64,000 nucleotides of DNA from Veillonella sp. VA137 (lineage in GTDB: Bacteria > Bacillota > Negativicutes > Veillonellales > Veillonellaceae), in NCBI RefSeq assembly GCF_003992015.1, contig NZ_RQVK01000003.1:62001-126000 (forward strand), written 5' to 3'. Made by a program: the position numbers and the translations under genes. The notes below the pieces were generated by a model, which was not told the DNA's origin, did no database searches, and worked only from the letters and a program-made list of their open reading frames with translations. Of this stretch, positions 10,342-19,179 are shown in pieces; the stretch's first letter is position 1; every line of letters begins with the position of its first letter.

Positions 10342-12006
10342 TTACATTTTTTCAGGAGCAGAAATACCTAAGATACCAAGACCATGTTGTAATACATGTG
10401 CTGTTGCCGTAATCAAGCCTAATCGAGCTTGTTGCAATTCTGGTTCAACGCCCATGATACGACCTTGTTTATAGAAGGAATGGAATAGACTTGCTACATC
10501 GTACAAGTATTTAGCGATACGATGTGGCGCTTTATTATTAGCAGATAGTTGAACTTCTTCTGGATAAGCCGCTAATTTTTTAATCAATTCCACTTCTTGT
10601 TCACTTTGCAATGCTGTGAAAGATGTATTTGCCCAGTCACCATAGGCAATACCTGCTTCTTTTACTTGCCCAAAAATACTATGAATACGAGCATGTGCAT
10701 ACTGGATATAGTACACTGGATTGTCGTTAGATTTAGAGGATGCCAAGTTGATATCGAAGTCCAATTGACTATCTAAGGAGCGCATCAAGAAGAAGTATCT
10801 TGCTGCATCCACCCCTACGTCTTCAATCAATTCGTCCAACGTTATGGTTTCACCAGTACGTTTGGACATTTTTACAAGCTCTCCATCACGGTATAAGAAT
10901 ACCATTTGTAATAATAGAACTTCTAGTTTATCTGGATTGAATCCAAGTGCTTCCATGGCTGCTTTCACACGGGCAATATACCCATGATGGTCAGCACCCC
11001 AAATGTTAATTAATTGTTTGTACCCACGTTCGTATTTATCTTTGTGGTATGCAATATCTGCGGCTAAGTATGTTGGTTCTCCATTGTCACGGATAACCAC
11101 TCGATCTTTGTCATCTCCATATTGCATAGACGCCAACCAGTAGGCTCCATCTTTTTCATACATTCCGCCAGATTCTAATAGCTGATTCACCAACGTACGA
11201 ATTTCACCACTTTTATGCAAACTACGTTCACTGAACCAACGATCAAACCCAACGCGGAAATTACGTAATGTTTTGCGTAGTCCATTTAATTTTTCTGTTA
11301 AAGCAAATTCTTTAAAGAACGGAACACGCTCTTCTTCTGGAAGTACTGCGAAGAAGTCGCCTCTCCAGTTAATCAATTCTTGTGCTGTATCGATGACATC
11401 TTGACCACGATAGCCAGACTCAGGGAACTCATGTTTCATATCTAATAATTCTAAATAACGAGCATTCACAGAAGCCGCTAAATTATCGATTTGTTTACCT
11501 GCATCATTGATGTAATATTCAGCAAACACATTAAAACCAGCTGCACGCATCAAATTCACCAAAGCACTACCATAGGCAGCACCACGACCATGTCCTACAT
11601 GTAACAACCCTGTTGGGTTTGCACTAACATACTCGATTTGCACTGTATCTTCTTCACGAAGTGGTGCATTACCATATGTGTCCCCTGTTGTTAATATATT
11701 TTTTAAAGTATCGTAAATCACATCCGATGCTAAAAAGAAATTGATAAATCCAGCACCTGCTACTTCAGCACGCGTTAACCAATCATAATTCATATGAGAA
11801 ATAATTGTTTCTGCGATCGCTCTTGGATTCGATTTCGCTACCCGTGCAGATTGCATAGCAATATTCGTAGAAAAATCGCCAAATTCTTTCTGCGGAGGCA
11901 CTTCCAACTGTGCCTCTGGATAGGTACCTTCTGGTAGTTCTCCTTGTTCCAAAGCTATCTGCAAAGCATCCTTAATGGCTGCCTTCAAAACTTCTTTCAT
12001 GTCCAT
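10342..12006 (-). CDS. argS: Arginyl-tRNA synthetase
   Basis: Charges tRNA-Arg with arginine. Class I motifs are visible: the HIGH variant HVGH (TGLLHVGHGRG) and the KMSKR loop (VKMSKRTGET). The N-terminal Add1 domain and the C-terminal DALR anticodon-binding domain are both present. The start at 12006 (MDMKEVLK, 554 residues) lies nine bases after GGGAGG; the upstream ATG at 12015 touches that site and cannot be used. The gene overlaps the 3' end of the DUF1934 gene by about 35 bases, suggesting coupled translation. Confidence 0.96.
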   Translation of the reverse strand: MDMKEVLKAAIKDALQIALEQGELPEGTYPEAQLEVPPQKEFGDFSTNIAMQSARVAKSNPRAIAETIISHMNYDWLTRAEVAGAGFINFFLASDVIYDTLKNILTTGDTYGNAPLREEDTVQIEYVSANPTGLLHVGHGRGAAYGSALVNLMRAAGFNVFAEYYINDAGKQIDNLAASVNARYLELLDMKHEFPESGYRGQDVIDTAQELINWRGDFFAVLPEEERVPFFKEFALTEKLNGLRKTLRNFRVGFDRWFSERSLHKSGEIRTLVNQLLESGGMYEKDGAYWLASMQYGDDKDRVVIRDNGEPTYLAADIAYHKDKYERGYKQLINIWGADHHGYIARVKAAMEALGFNPDKLEVLLLQMVFLYRDGELVKMSKRTGETITLDELIEDVGVDAARYFFLMRSLDSQLDFDINLASSKSNDNPVYYIQYAHARIHSIFGQVKEAGIAYGDWANTSFTALQSEQEVELIKKLAAYPEEVQLSANNKAPHRIAKYLYDVASLFHSFYKQGRIMGVEPELQQARLGLITATAHVLQHGLGILGISAPEKM

Positions 12007-12430
12007 AATGTACATCCTCCCGAATCTCTACATATAGTTGGTTGTAAAATTGCCACTCACCACCAACAGAGATATCATATCCTAAACAAATATGGCCCTT
12101 GCCATCTTTCAAATCTATGTCTAATTCATGGGTTAACATAGCTAGTTCTACCGCCCCATATGACGTTTCCAAACTTGCAATGTTAGTCTTCCCTAGTTGA
12201 TACTCATGGCGCATAGAAAATTCACCAGTTCTTAGGAGTACCACCGAATCCTTATAAGCTTTAATGGTTGTTTTTGTATTCCCCAAACCAGTGACTTCAC
12301 TTTCATCATAAATGATGTGTTTCGCCAAGGCTGTTTCATAATACTTACCAGAGGATACTAATTCCACCACCGTATCTTCTCCATCCGCATCACGTTGCGT
12401 ACTTTTCACGGACACAATGACTCGTTTCAT
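11972..12430 (-). CDS. DUF1934 beta-barrel protein (YwiB-like)
   Basis: A 152-residue protein starting MKRVIVSVKSTQ. It matches the DUF1934/YwiB pattern: an N-terminal strand, YYETALAKHIIYDESEVTGL, a central TTIKAY strand and a GELxL-type end, predicted as a small lipocalin-like barrel. The function is not established, but the position immediately before argS is the conserved one for this family (ywiB-argS). The start at 12430 follows AGGAGG by seven bases and replaces the longer frame to 12454. Its 3' end overlaps argS. Confidence 0.8.
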   Translation of the reverse strand: MKRVIVSVKSTQRDADGEDTVVELVSSGKYYETALAKHIIYDESEVTGLGNTKTTIKAYKDSVVLLRTGEFSMRHEYQLGKTNIASLETSYGAVELAMLTHELDIDLKDGKGHICLGYDISVGGEWQFYNQLYVEIREDVHYGHERSFEGSH

Positions 12431-12466
12431 TAGCATTCCTCCTCTCGTATTCACGCACTATCTGTA

Positions 12467-12739
12467 TCATTTCATTATATCACAACTTGCCGCAATGAGG
12501 GCATCTTTTTGGGACCGTTCCATGCGCTTTACTTGCTGTTCCATGGATTGAGCGTCTTGCTTTCTACTGAAAGCTGTGCTCCATACCAAAGTGACTGGTC
12601 TTCGACTTCGTGTATATTTGGCGCCCCCTTTAATTTCACCATTATGGGCTCGTATACGTTTTTCTAAATCCGTAGTCCATCCCGTATAGAGAGAGCCATC
12701 TGCACAGCGTACCATATAGGTGTAAAATTTTTCTTCCAT
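12467..12739 (-). CDS. GIY-YIG nuclease family protein
   Basis: A small single-domain protein (90 residues from the ATG at 12739). It has the GIY-YIG core in degenerate form, YTYMVRCADGSLYTGWT, followed by the conserved Arg (LEKRIRAHN) and a late Glu (MEQQVKRME). This is the YhbQ/UPF0213 type, with possible structure-specific nuclease activity; the biological role is poorly defined. A GTG at 12748 overlaps the upstream stop and has no site, whereas the ATG at 12739 has GGTGA close by. Confidence 0.82.
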   Translation of the reverse strand: MEEKFYTYMVRCADGSLYTGWTTDLEKRIRAHNGEIKGGAKYTRSRRPVTLVWSTAFSRKQDAQSMEQQVKRMERSQKDALIAASCDIMK

Positions 12740-12740
12740 C

Positions 12741-13367
12741 TTATTCACCAGCTGGGATTGGTGCTAAGTCAATAGACTGAATCACTACTGGTTCTTTTGG
12801 AGTATCCCGTTTATCTCTAGGCACACGACTGATCGCTTCTACCACATCCATACCCTGTACAACCACTCCAAAGATGGTGTGTTTGTTATCTAACCATGGG
12901 GTTGGCGCCACTGTAATAAAGAACTGAGCATTCCCTGTATTAGGGCCTGCATTAGCCATCGCCAAGATTCCCATTTTATTAAAGTGTAAATCATTGCTCA
13001 CTTCATCAGGAATTGTATACCCTGGACCACCTTTTTTATTATCTCCACCTTGGATCATGAATCCATCGATAACACGATGAAAGGTTAGATTATTATAATA
13101 TCCTTGCTCAATTAAACTTTTAAAGTTTTTTACAGTAATAGGTGCCTTGCTACCATATAGACGCACTTTGATATCACCTTTATTCGTATGAATCGTAGCA
13201 TATTCATCAGCAATTGGTGTCGCATCAAAGCTAGGCATTTTTATTTCTACTTTCACTTCTTTCCCTACTTCAGATTTTGCTTGCTGAGCTGCGTCAGTAC
13301 CACAAGCAGCCGTCACTACTAACGTTGCTCCTAATAGCGCACTCAGTAAGATACGTTGTATATTCAT
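12741..13367 (-). CDS. Cyclophilin-type peptidyl-prolyl isomerase, lipoprotein
   Basis: Catalyses proline cis-trans isomerisation during protein folding outside the cytoplasmic membrane. Residues 1-22 form a lipoprotein signal peptide with the lipobox VTAAC, so the mature N-terminal Cys should be lipidated. The cyclophilin domain (about 58-200) has NLTFHRVIDGFMIQGGD and the active-site NAQFFIT segment. It ends about where the GIY-YIG gene begins and is probably cotranscribed with it and with the DUF1934-argS genes. Confidence 0.92.
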   Translation of the reverse strand: MNIQRILLSALLGATLVVTAACGTDAAQQAKSEVGKEVKVEIKMPSFDATPIADEYATIHTNKGDIKVRLYGSKAPITVKNFKSLIEQGYYNNLTFHRVIDGFMIQGGDNKKGGPGYTIPDEVSNDLHFNKMGILAMANAGPNTGNAQFFITVAPTPWLDNKHTIFGVVVQGMDVVEAISRVPRDKRDTPKEPVVIQSIDLAPIPAGE

Positions 13368-13388
13368 TAATTATCTCCATTTCTAAAT

Positions 13389-13428
13389 ATAAAAACCACC
13401 GTTAGATGAAACCTCTAACGGCGGTCTT
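13389..13428 (-). terminator. Terminator after the flavin-binding split-barrel gene
   Basis: ACCGCCGTTAGAGG pairs with CTAACGGTGGT and is followed by TTTTTATA on the minus strand, 47 bases after the stop at 13475. Confidence 0.75.
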
Positions 13429-13474
13429 TACTTATTGTATCATACTTGACGCAGATGTGCAAAAAGAATCTACC

Positions 13475-13969
13475 CTATCTCTCCAAGACTTGACGAATAT
13501 AATAGCCACGTGCTCGCAAAGAACCATTCAAGTAAACAATCTCATTCGATTTCACACGAACCAAATACAATGGATCATCACGGTCTAATAATTTTTCCAT
13601 ACCAATTTCTGTTAGTACCTTAGCATACTCTTCATCATCAGGACCTAGCACCGTTGCTACACCTTGAATCTGAACACTCTTCGCCGTACCTGGACCCTCA
13701 TAAGGATCGAACACCGTAAGAGATACGTTTTTATCTTCTTCTAAGTGAAAGAATTTCTCACCACCTTCAGAGAAAATATCAATGTATCCACCATGCACAG
13801 TATACGATAATGTAGTGCAACGAACTCCCGTTTCACTATGCGTCGCTAAAGCACATGTATGATGAGCTTTCAAAAAATCAACAATCTCAACATGCAATTC
13901 ACGTGGGTCCATCTTTCTTGCAGTTTTATCCTTCTCTGTCCAAAAAGAAGCTGCTACTTTATAATCCAT
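13475..13969 (-). CDS. Pyridoxamine 5'-phosphate oxidase-like flavin-binding protein
   Basis: A 164-residue split-barrel flavoprotein. Residues 25-145 show the family pattern: CALATHSETGVRCTTLSYTV, GYIDIFSEGGEKF, then LTVFDPYEG with a final short barrel strand. These proteins bind FMN or F420-like cofactors; the substrate cannot be told from sequence, and it lacks the signature needed to call true PdxH. The start at 13969 (MDYKVAASFW) follows AAAGGAGAATTG. It stands alone between two terminators. Confidence 0.75.
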   Translation of the reverse strand: MDYKVAASFWTEKDKTARKMDPRELHVEIVDFLKAHHTCALATHSETGVRCTTLSYTVHGGYIDIFSEGGEKFFHLEEDKNVSLTVFDPYEGPGTAKSVQIQGVATVLGPDDEEYAKVLTEIGMEKLLDRDDPLYLVRVKSNEIVYLNGSLRARGYYIRQVLER

Positions 13970-14363
13970 CAATTCTCCTTTCAACCCCTGCACGAACTTA
14001 CCTCATTCTATTATAGCACTAACAGCCATGTCCATTTCAAGTACTTACAGAATAATTTTGAAAGTTATTATTAAAAACTTAGCTCAACAAAAGTAAATAC
14101 GATACATTCGAAGCAAACTAAGCAAAGCATAAGTTTGCGATTCCCCTTGAGGAACGCAGTTAGGCGTAGCAGTCTTGTGGCGTTCCTTTACTGACCAAAT
14201 CACACAAATGCAAGAAGAGCACGGTGTGCCCCCGAACAAACATTATAAAATACCGTTTGAGAGGGGGTATACCGTGCTCTTCCCTTTATCTTATTAAGAC
14301 CGCCACAGGCTGCATAGCAAAACAAGAGACGACCTACAGGCTACATAGCATCACCAGTGACGC
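13970..14363. other. Intergenic region with three hairpins
   Basis: No supported gene. Hairpins lie at 14113-14138 (GCAAACT/AGTTTGC), 14151-14186 (GGAACGC/GCGTTCC) and the long terminator hairpin at 14214-14283. A short direct repeat, ACAGGCTGCATAGCA / ACAGGCTACATAGCA, lies at about 14305-14350. Confidence 0.5.
14214..14283. terminator. Long-hairpin terminator after ecfT
   Basis: GAAGAGCACGGTGTGCCCCC pairs with GGGGGTATACCGTGCTCTTC. The reverse complement is almost the same sequence as 43701-43772, including the inner TGTTTGTTCGGGG, so this is a repeated terminator element in opposite orientation. Confidence 0.7.
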
Positions 14364-15035
14364 TTAGAAGATGATATACTGAATGACAGCATAGGTAACT
14401 GCCAGCATCACGAAGAATGCCACATAATCCACTGCTTGCAAGCTCACTTTCCGCATAAATGTATGTTGCTGATTCCCAAAACCTCGAAGTTCCAAGGACA
14501 ATGCCATCGTCTCCGAACGACTCAATGATTTCAGCATCAACGGTTGAATGACCGTCATGTAAGATTTTATCTTTGTCAGCCAATTCCCTTCTAACGACAT
14601 ACCTCGACAGGCCTGTGCTTCTTGCACCGCTTTACTTTCACGTAAAAAATCTGGTACAAAGCGTAACGCCGCTGTAAACATAAAGGCATACGCATAGGGA
14701 ATGCGACATTGTTGAACGAGCGCCACTGTTAAATCTTGTGTTTTTGTTGTTACAATGAGCATCATAAAGATGGTAGTCATCGTCAACATGCGCAACGCTG
14801 TTACAACAGCAGAGTCTACAGACCAACTACCTAAGTACTGCACAATTCCTAAGAATGCTGAAAATCCGATCAATGCCAACAAGGGTTTCCATTGACGGAA
14901 TAGAATACCGCCGATAAGCATCAACAGCACTTCTACACCGAATAAAGCTAACAATAATTCTGGAGTTTTCATAGCAATGGCTAAGATGGACACGAAGATC
15001 GTTGCCCAAATTTTTGTTAATGGTACAAATTTCAT
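14364..15035 (-). CDS. ecfT: ECF transporter transmembrane protein EcfT
   Basis: Membrane coupling subunit of an energy-coupling factor importer, linking two ATPases to a substrate-binding S component. The 223 residues have several hydrophobic spans and, in the cytoplasmic C-terminal part, the two Arg-Gly signature segments of EcfT (ACRGMSLEG and LELRGFGNQ), whose helices insert into the ATPases. It follows the ecfA gene by ten bases as the last gene of a three-gene operon (S-ATPase fusion, ATPase, EcfT), and a long terminator lies downstream. Confidence 0.9.
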   Translation of the reverse strand: MKFVPLTKIWATIFVSILAIAMKTPELLLALFGVEVLLMLIGGILFRQWKPLLALIGFSAFLGIVQYLGSWSVDSAVVTALRMLTMTTIFMMLIVTTKTQDLTVALVQQCRIPYAYAFMFTAALRFVPDFLRESKAVQEAQACRGMSLEGNWLTKIKSYMTVIQPLMLKSLSRSETMALSLELRGFGNQQHTFMRKVSLQAVDYVAFFVMLAVTYAVIQYIIF

Positions 15036-15045
15036 CGGTCTCCTC

Positions 15046-15852
15046 CTATCCTTTCACATACTCTGCATAGCGCAGTTCAAATTCTTTCATAGATTTGCAA
15101 TACCCTAAGGCTGGTACCGTTTCACTAAGCACCACACTCGGTGGCTTCGTCAAACCTAGCTCTAATAAATCATCTCGATTTGTAAATAGTTCTTCAGGAG
15201 AACCATCAAAAGCTTTTGTGCCATATCCCATAATGATCACTCGTGTAGAATATTCTGCCATAATTTCCATATCATGGGTAATAAGTAATATGGTCAAACC
15301 TTGGGCTTGTAATTCTTGCAATAATGCCAACAAGCCTTTTGTTTCTGTTCCATCTTGTCCACTAGTAGGTTCGTCAAGAATCAACAGTTTAGACTGCATC
15401 GCTAAGGCTGAGGCAATCGCTACTCGCTGCTTTTCTCCACGGCGTAAACCTAATGGATAGGATTCTGCTAAATGGGAAATACCTACTCTTTCTAAAGCAT
15501 CTTGTACGATACGGTCTACTGTTGCTTTGTCGTATCCCAATTGTTCAGGACCAAATGCCACCTCTTCTGCCACCGTTTGGCGGAACATTTGACGATCTGG
15601 TTGTTGGAACACATAGCCAATAAAACGCCCTCTTTCAGAGGTAGGCATATTCGTAATATCTTGGCCGTCGTAAGAAATCTTACCTTCTACAGGCGTTTCT
15701 AAACCGACTAATAAACGGGTTACCGTAGTTTTCCCACAACCATTACGACCACCTAATGTGATGAACTCACCATTCCCAATTGTGAAAGTTACATCTTTCA
15801 TAATAACTTGTCCCGGTACATAGGAAAAGCGCAAATTTTCAACTGTTAACAT
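15046..15852 (-). CDS. ecfA: ECF transporter ATPase with degenerate signature motif
   Basis: A 268-residue ATP-binding cassette subunit. Walker A is GRNGCGKTT, the Q-loop is intact (YVFQQPDRQ), Walker B is LLILDEPTSGQD and the switch His is present (LLITHD). The signature motif, normally LSGGQ, reads LRRGE (LGLRRGEKQRVAIA), so this subunit contributes a defective signature to its partner's ATP site. The partner is most likely the ATPase half of the upstream fusion, one base away, whose defects are complementary. Cytoplasmic face of the membrane. Confidence 0.9.
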   Translation of the reverse strand: MLTVENLRFSYVPGQVIMKDVTFTIGNGEFITLGGRNGCGKTTVTRLLVGLETPVEGKISYDGQDITNMPTSERGRFIGYVFQQPDRQMFRQTVAEEVAFGPEQLGYDKATVDRIVQDALERVGISHLAESYPLGLRRGEKQRVAIASALAMQSKLLILDEPTSGQDGTETKGLLALLQELQAQGLTILLITHDMEIMAEYSTRVIIMGYGTKAFDGSPEELFTNRDDLLELGLTKPPSVVLSETVPALGYCKSMKEFELRYAEYVKG

Positions 15853-15853
15853 A

Positions 15854-17320
15854 TTAGCGTTCTCCTTTCATCAGACTAGATTGAGCAGATGTTAACGACA
15901 ACCATGGTGTATCTAAATCAATCCCTTTTGCTGCTAATGATTTATAGGTTACAAATAAGGATGGTAATGCATCTACATAAGTATTGGTATCATACATGTA
16001 GGACAACACATCTTCTACGGAACTATCGATTTTTAGCTCCCCACCATCGATTAATACCATACGATTTGCGTACGGTAAGACAGCGTGTAAATCGTGGTCA
16101 ATAACCACAACGGTAATACCATGGTCACGATTCAAGGAACCTACTAAGCGATATAACTCTTCTGTGCCTTCTGGATCTAAAGAACTAGTCGGTTCATCTA
16201 AGACTAAAATGGATGGGTTGACCGCTAATACAGAGGCAATGGCCAACCGTTGACGTTGTCCTCCAGACAAGCTGTACACATTGCGGTCTTCTAATCCAGT
16301 TAAGCCTACTTGTTCTAACACGATGACTATACGCTCTTGAATTGCCTCCGCTGTATAACCACGATTTTCAAGGGCAAAGGCTACTTCCTCTGCCACCGTC
16401 ATGGTCACTAGTTGTGTATCATAGTCGGCTAGGACGATACCGATATCATCTGCTACATCTGGAATTTCTAATTGCGTCACTGCTTTTCCATTGATGAATA
16501 CCATGCCTTCCATGGTACCACCATAGAACTTCGGTACAGCTCCTGCCATAGCCATGCAGATGGTAGATTTACCACAGCCTGCTGGTCCCGTAATGACAAG
16601 GAAATCGCCTTCGTTCACCACTAAGTTAATATCTTTCACGGCATACTCGCTTTGATTCCCATAGCGATAACTCATATGGTCGATGACGATAGGTGCTTTC
16701 ACAGACGGTACAATACGTAAATCACTGTGGTCACTGCTATCTGTCAATTGCTGACCCTTTGCTGTTTGACGAGCTAACAATTTTTGTGCTGGAATGTACA
16801 AGAATGGTGCCACTACCGCATTACAAAGGGATACCATCAACACCAATGGCCACATAGCATTCCAATACACATTGCTAGGCAATCCTAACACGAGATATAA
16901 GCAAGTAATAAAAGCTCCACCAGATGCTACAGTACTGATGAAAGCACTTAAAATCGGCATTATATTTAGCCTACCAATTTTCAGATTAGAAATATAATGC
17001 ACTAACACGGCGCAAGTGAAAGCCCCCAAAGGCTCACTAATCAGGTTCCCATATGGCAATGCCGATTTTGACGTGAATACATTAATCAAGGCCGCTACCA
17101 AACCAATCCCCAAACTTTGTCTAAGAGTTGGGCGAGTTAAATTGATAGCTACGCAATAGGTCGCTATGGTCCAGTTCGGTGTGACCCCTGCCACACTTGG
17201 AGATACAGCATGTAAAATCGTTCCCAATGCTAGCATGATGGTACTCACCGTTATCCAACGAAACTGACCTCCTTGTACATGCGTGTAAGTCAGTTTCGAC
17301 ACATCTTTGATTTCTTTCAT
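15854..17320 (-). CDS. Fusion of an ECF S component with an ECF ATPase
   Basis: A 488-residue two-part protein from the start at 17320 (MKEIKDVSK, after GGGAGGA). Residues about 20-195 are hydrophobic with roughly six spans and resemble small S components such as TrpP-like proteins (ALGTILHAVSPSVAG, ISEPLGAFTCA). Residues about 215-470 form an ABC ATPase: Walker A GPAGCGKST, signature YSLSGGQRQR, Walker B ILVLDEPTSSLD, switch His VVIDHD. The Q-loop is degenerate (IVLADYDTQ instead of VFQxPDxQ). ECF S components are normally separate polypeptides, so this fusion would tie one substrate permanently to this ATPase. The substrate is unknown; tryptophan-like is only a guess. First gene of the operon with ecfA and ecfT. 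Confidence 0.85.
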   Translation of the reverse strand: MKEIKDVSKLTYTHVQGGQFRWITVSTIMLALGTILHAVSPSVAGVTPNWTIATYCVAINLTRPTLRQSLGIGLVAALINVFTSKSALPYGNLISEPLGAFTCAVLVHYISNLKIGRLNIMPILSAFISTVASGGAFITCLYLVLGLPSNVYWNAMWPLVLMVSLCNAVVAPFLYIPAQKLLARQTAKGQQLTDSSDHSDLRIVPSVKAPIVIDHMSYRYGNQSEYAVKDINLVVNEGDFLVITGPAGCGKSTICMAMAGAVPKFYGGTMEGMVFINGKAVTQLEIPDVADDIGIVLADYDTQLVTMTVAEEVAFALENRGYTAEAIQERIVIVLEQVGLTGLEDRNVYSLSGGQRQRLAIASVLAVNPSILVLDEPTSSLDPEGTEELYRLVGSLNRDHGITVVVIDHDLHAVLPYANRMVLIDGGELKIDSSVEDVLSYMYDTNTYVDALPSLFVTYKSLAAKGIDLDTPWLSLTSAQSSLMKGER

Positions 17321-17543
17321 TCGTTCCTCCCTATCATCTTCTATATCACTTGTATCGTATATTCTAAAATACAATTATACTATTTTTTTACGATTCATGC
17401 TATCGCTAAGACAACATTTATATCCGATACCCTTACATCATTTTTATGATTCATAGCATTGCTAATGCAAGATTTACATCTATACGATTAAGATGCCTAC
17501 GTGTTGTTCATACCAGTATGAGATCTACAGCACAAACGACAAA
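17321..17543. other. Upstream region of the ECF operon with imperfect direct repeats
   Basis: Two imperfect copies of a roughly 35-bp unit (about 17389-17423 and 17446-17480, both containing GATTCAT, GCTAA and ATTTA) lie about 57 bases apart. A TATAAT-like -10 reads on the minus strand near 17374-17380. The repeats could be operator sites; no riboswitch was recognised. Confidence 0.4.
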
Positions 17544-17586
17544 AGACCGCAACAACTTCTTTACTAAGAAACTGTTGCGGTCTTTG
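17544..17586. terminator. Terminator after the Opp/Nik ATPase genes
   Basis: AAAGACCGCAACAAC pairs with GTTGCGGTCTTT around a 17-base loop. T-rich sequence on the minus side places it as the end of the 20924-17608 operon. Confidence 0.7.
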
Positions 17587-17607
17587 TTATATCATGGATA
17601 CAGCCAT

Positions 17608-18357
17608 TTACCCACGGCTAGCTGCCAATAATTGTTTTGTATACGGATGTGTTGCCAATCCCAAATCTTTTGATGCCAAGGTTTCTACAATCGCACCTTC
17701 TTTCATCACAATAATACGATCGGTGAGAGTTTGCAAAACGCCTAGGTCATGGCTGACGAACACATAGGTAAACGGTTGCTCTTCGTAAACATCTTGAATC
17801 AATTCGATGACCCGTGCTTGATTGCACACATCGAGGGCACTCGTCGGCTCATCAAATAAGACAAGCTCAGCCCCGACTGCCATCATGCGGGCTAACACCA
17901 ATCGCTGTAACTGGCCTCCGCTCAATTCATGGCGGTATTTCTTCCACACAGATGTATCCAATCCCACTTTTGAAAGCCACCATTCACAGCGCTCTTTCGC
18001 CTCTTGTTTTGTGCCTATCCCAAAATTCACGCAAGGTTCTAGCATAAATTCCCCTACTGCCATGCGAGGGCTAATGCTGTGAAAGGAGTTTTGGAACATC
18101 ACTTGCAAGGAACGATAGAGCTCTCTCTCATTTCCTTTCCATTGGGAAATAGATTTTCCAAACAAAGAAAGGTTCCCTGAAGTTGGCTCTTCTTGCAAGG
18201 ACAGCAATCGCAATAAGGTACTTTTACCAGATCCACTGCCACCTGCAATTCCGATGCGCTCTCGTTCTTGCACGGACAAACTCACATCTTGCAGTGCTGT
18301 CACCGTTTCCCCTTTGCGGGTATATAGTTTGCTGACGCCCTGAACTTCTAGTATCAT
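17608..18357 (-). CDS. Nik/Opp-type ABC transporter ATPase (second)
   Basis: A 249-residue ATPase of the DppF/NikE group. Walker A is GGSGSGKST, the Q-loop MFQNSFHSISP, the signature LSGGQLQR, Walker B LVLFDEPTSALD and the switch His VFVSHD. It is shorter than peptide-specific OppF because it lacks the C-terminal oligopeptide-transporter extension, which is more usual for nickel/metallophore systems. The gene overlaps the preceding ATPase by four bases. Last gene of a permease-permease-ATPase-ATPase operon. Confidence 0.88.
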   Translation of the reverse strand: MILEVQGVSKLYTRKGETVTALQDVSLSVQERERIGIAGGSGSGKSTLLRLLSLQEEPTSGNLSLFGKSISQWKGNERELYRSLQVMFQNSFHSISPRMAVGEFMLEPCVNFGIGTKQEAKERCEWWLSKVGLDTSVWKKYRHELSGGQLQRLVLARMMAVGAELVLFDEPTSALDVCNQARVIELIQDVYEEQPFTYVFVSHDLGVLQTLTDRIIVMKEGAIVETLASKDLGLATHPYTKQLLAASRG

Positions 18358-19124
18358 ACTTTCACCTCCTGCAAGGACTGTAAAAGTAGTTTCGTATATT
18401 CATGTTGCGGATTCGATAAAACCTCTTCGGTCTTACCGATTTCCACTAACACTCCTTCATGCATAATGCCTACGCGATCCGCCAATCTACGGGCTATCTG
18501 AATATTGTGTGTGATAAACAGCAACGTATTCTGCAATCGCTGTTGCACCTCTTCTAGGACTTTCACAATATCCTGTTGCACCAATACATCAAGAGCGCTA
18601 GTCGGTTCATCTGCAATAAGTAGTTGTGGATGTATGAGTAAACTCATAACGATGGCCACACGCTGTTGCATGCCCCCACTCAGTTGAAATGGATAGGACT
18701 CAAGCAATGCCTTTCCTCGTGGTAAGGAAACAGCCTCTAGCAGATTCAAAATATCGCCTTCATCATAGGCCTTTCCATGAGAGGCTAAGATTACTTTCAT
18801 CTGCTCTCCAATGCGTTTGAATGGGTTTAAATAATTACCTGGATTTTGGTAAATCATGGCTATATCCACACCACGCACACCTTGCCATTCCTTAGGTCCA
18901 TAAGTGAGCAAATTATCTCCCCCATAGTGGATGGCTCCCGTTAGGTCTGCCTGTTCTAACAAACCTAAGAGAGCTTTCGCTACAGTAGATTTTCCGGACC
19001 CACTTTCACCAATGATGGCAAAGGTTTCATTCTGTTTTAACGTGAAAGATACCTCTTTCACGACCTTTACTCCATCGTAAGAGACGGATAAATTGTCTAC
19101 GCTTACTAAATCTGTATTAGTCAA
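18354..19124 (-). CDS. Nik/Opp-type ABC transporter ATPase (first)
   Basis: A 256-residue ATPase of the DppD/NikD group. Walker A is GESGSGKST, the Q-loop MIYQNPGNYLNP, the signature LSGGMQQR, Walker B LLIADEPTSALD and the switch His LFITHN. All motifs are canonical, so both ATP sites of the heterodimer should work. It starts 55 bases after the second permease and ends in an ATGA-type overlap with the next ATPase. It energises uptake of the ligand bound by the divergently transcribed lipoprotein at 21157. Confidence 0.88.
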   Translation of the reverse strand: MTNTDLVSVDNLSVSYDGVKVVKEVSFTLKQNETFAIIGESGSGKSTVAKALLGLLEQADLTGAIHYGGDNLLTYGPKEWQGVRGVDIAMIYQNPGNYLNPFKRIGEQMKVILASHGKAYDEGDILNLLEAVSLPRGKALLESYPFQLSGGMQQRVAIVMSLLIHPQLLIADEPTSALDVLVQQDIVKVLEEVQQRLQNTLLFITHNIQIARRLADRVGIMHEGVLVEIGKTEEVLSNPQHEYTKLLLQSLQEVKV

Positions 19125-19179
19125 TGGTACTATCCTTTGTCATTACATAAGAATCAAATTGGGGCTACTATTTCGCCCT

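Noticed and set aside
14341-14583. 80-codon minus-strand frame
   Set aside because: It overlaps ecfT out of frame and lacks a ribosome site; ecfT is the clear coding frame.
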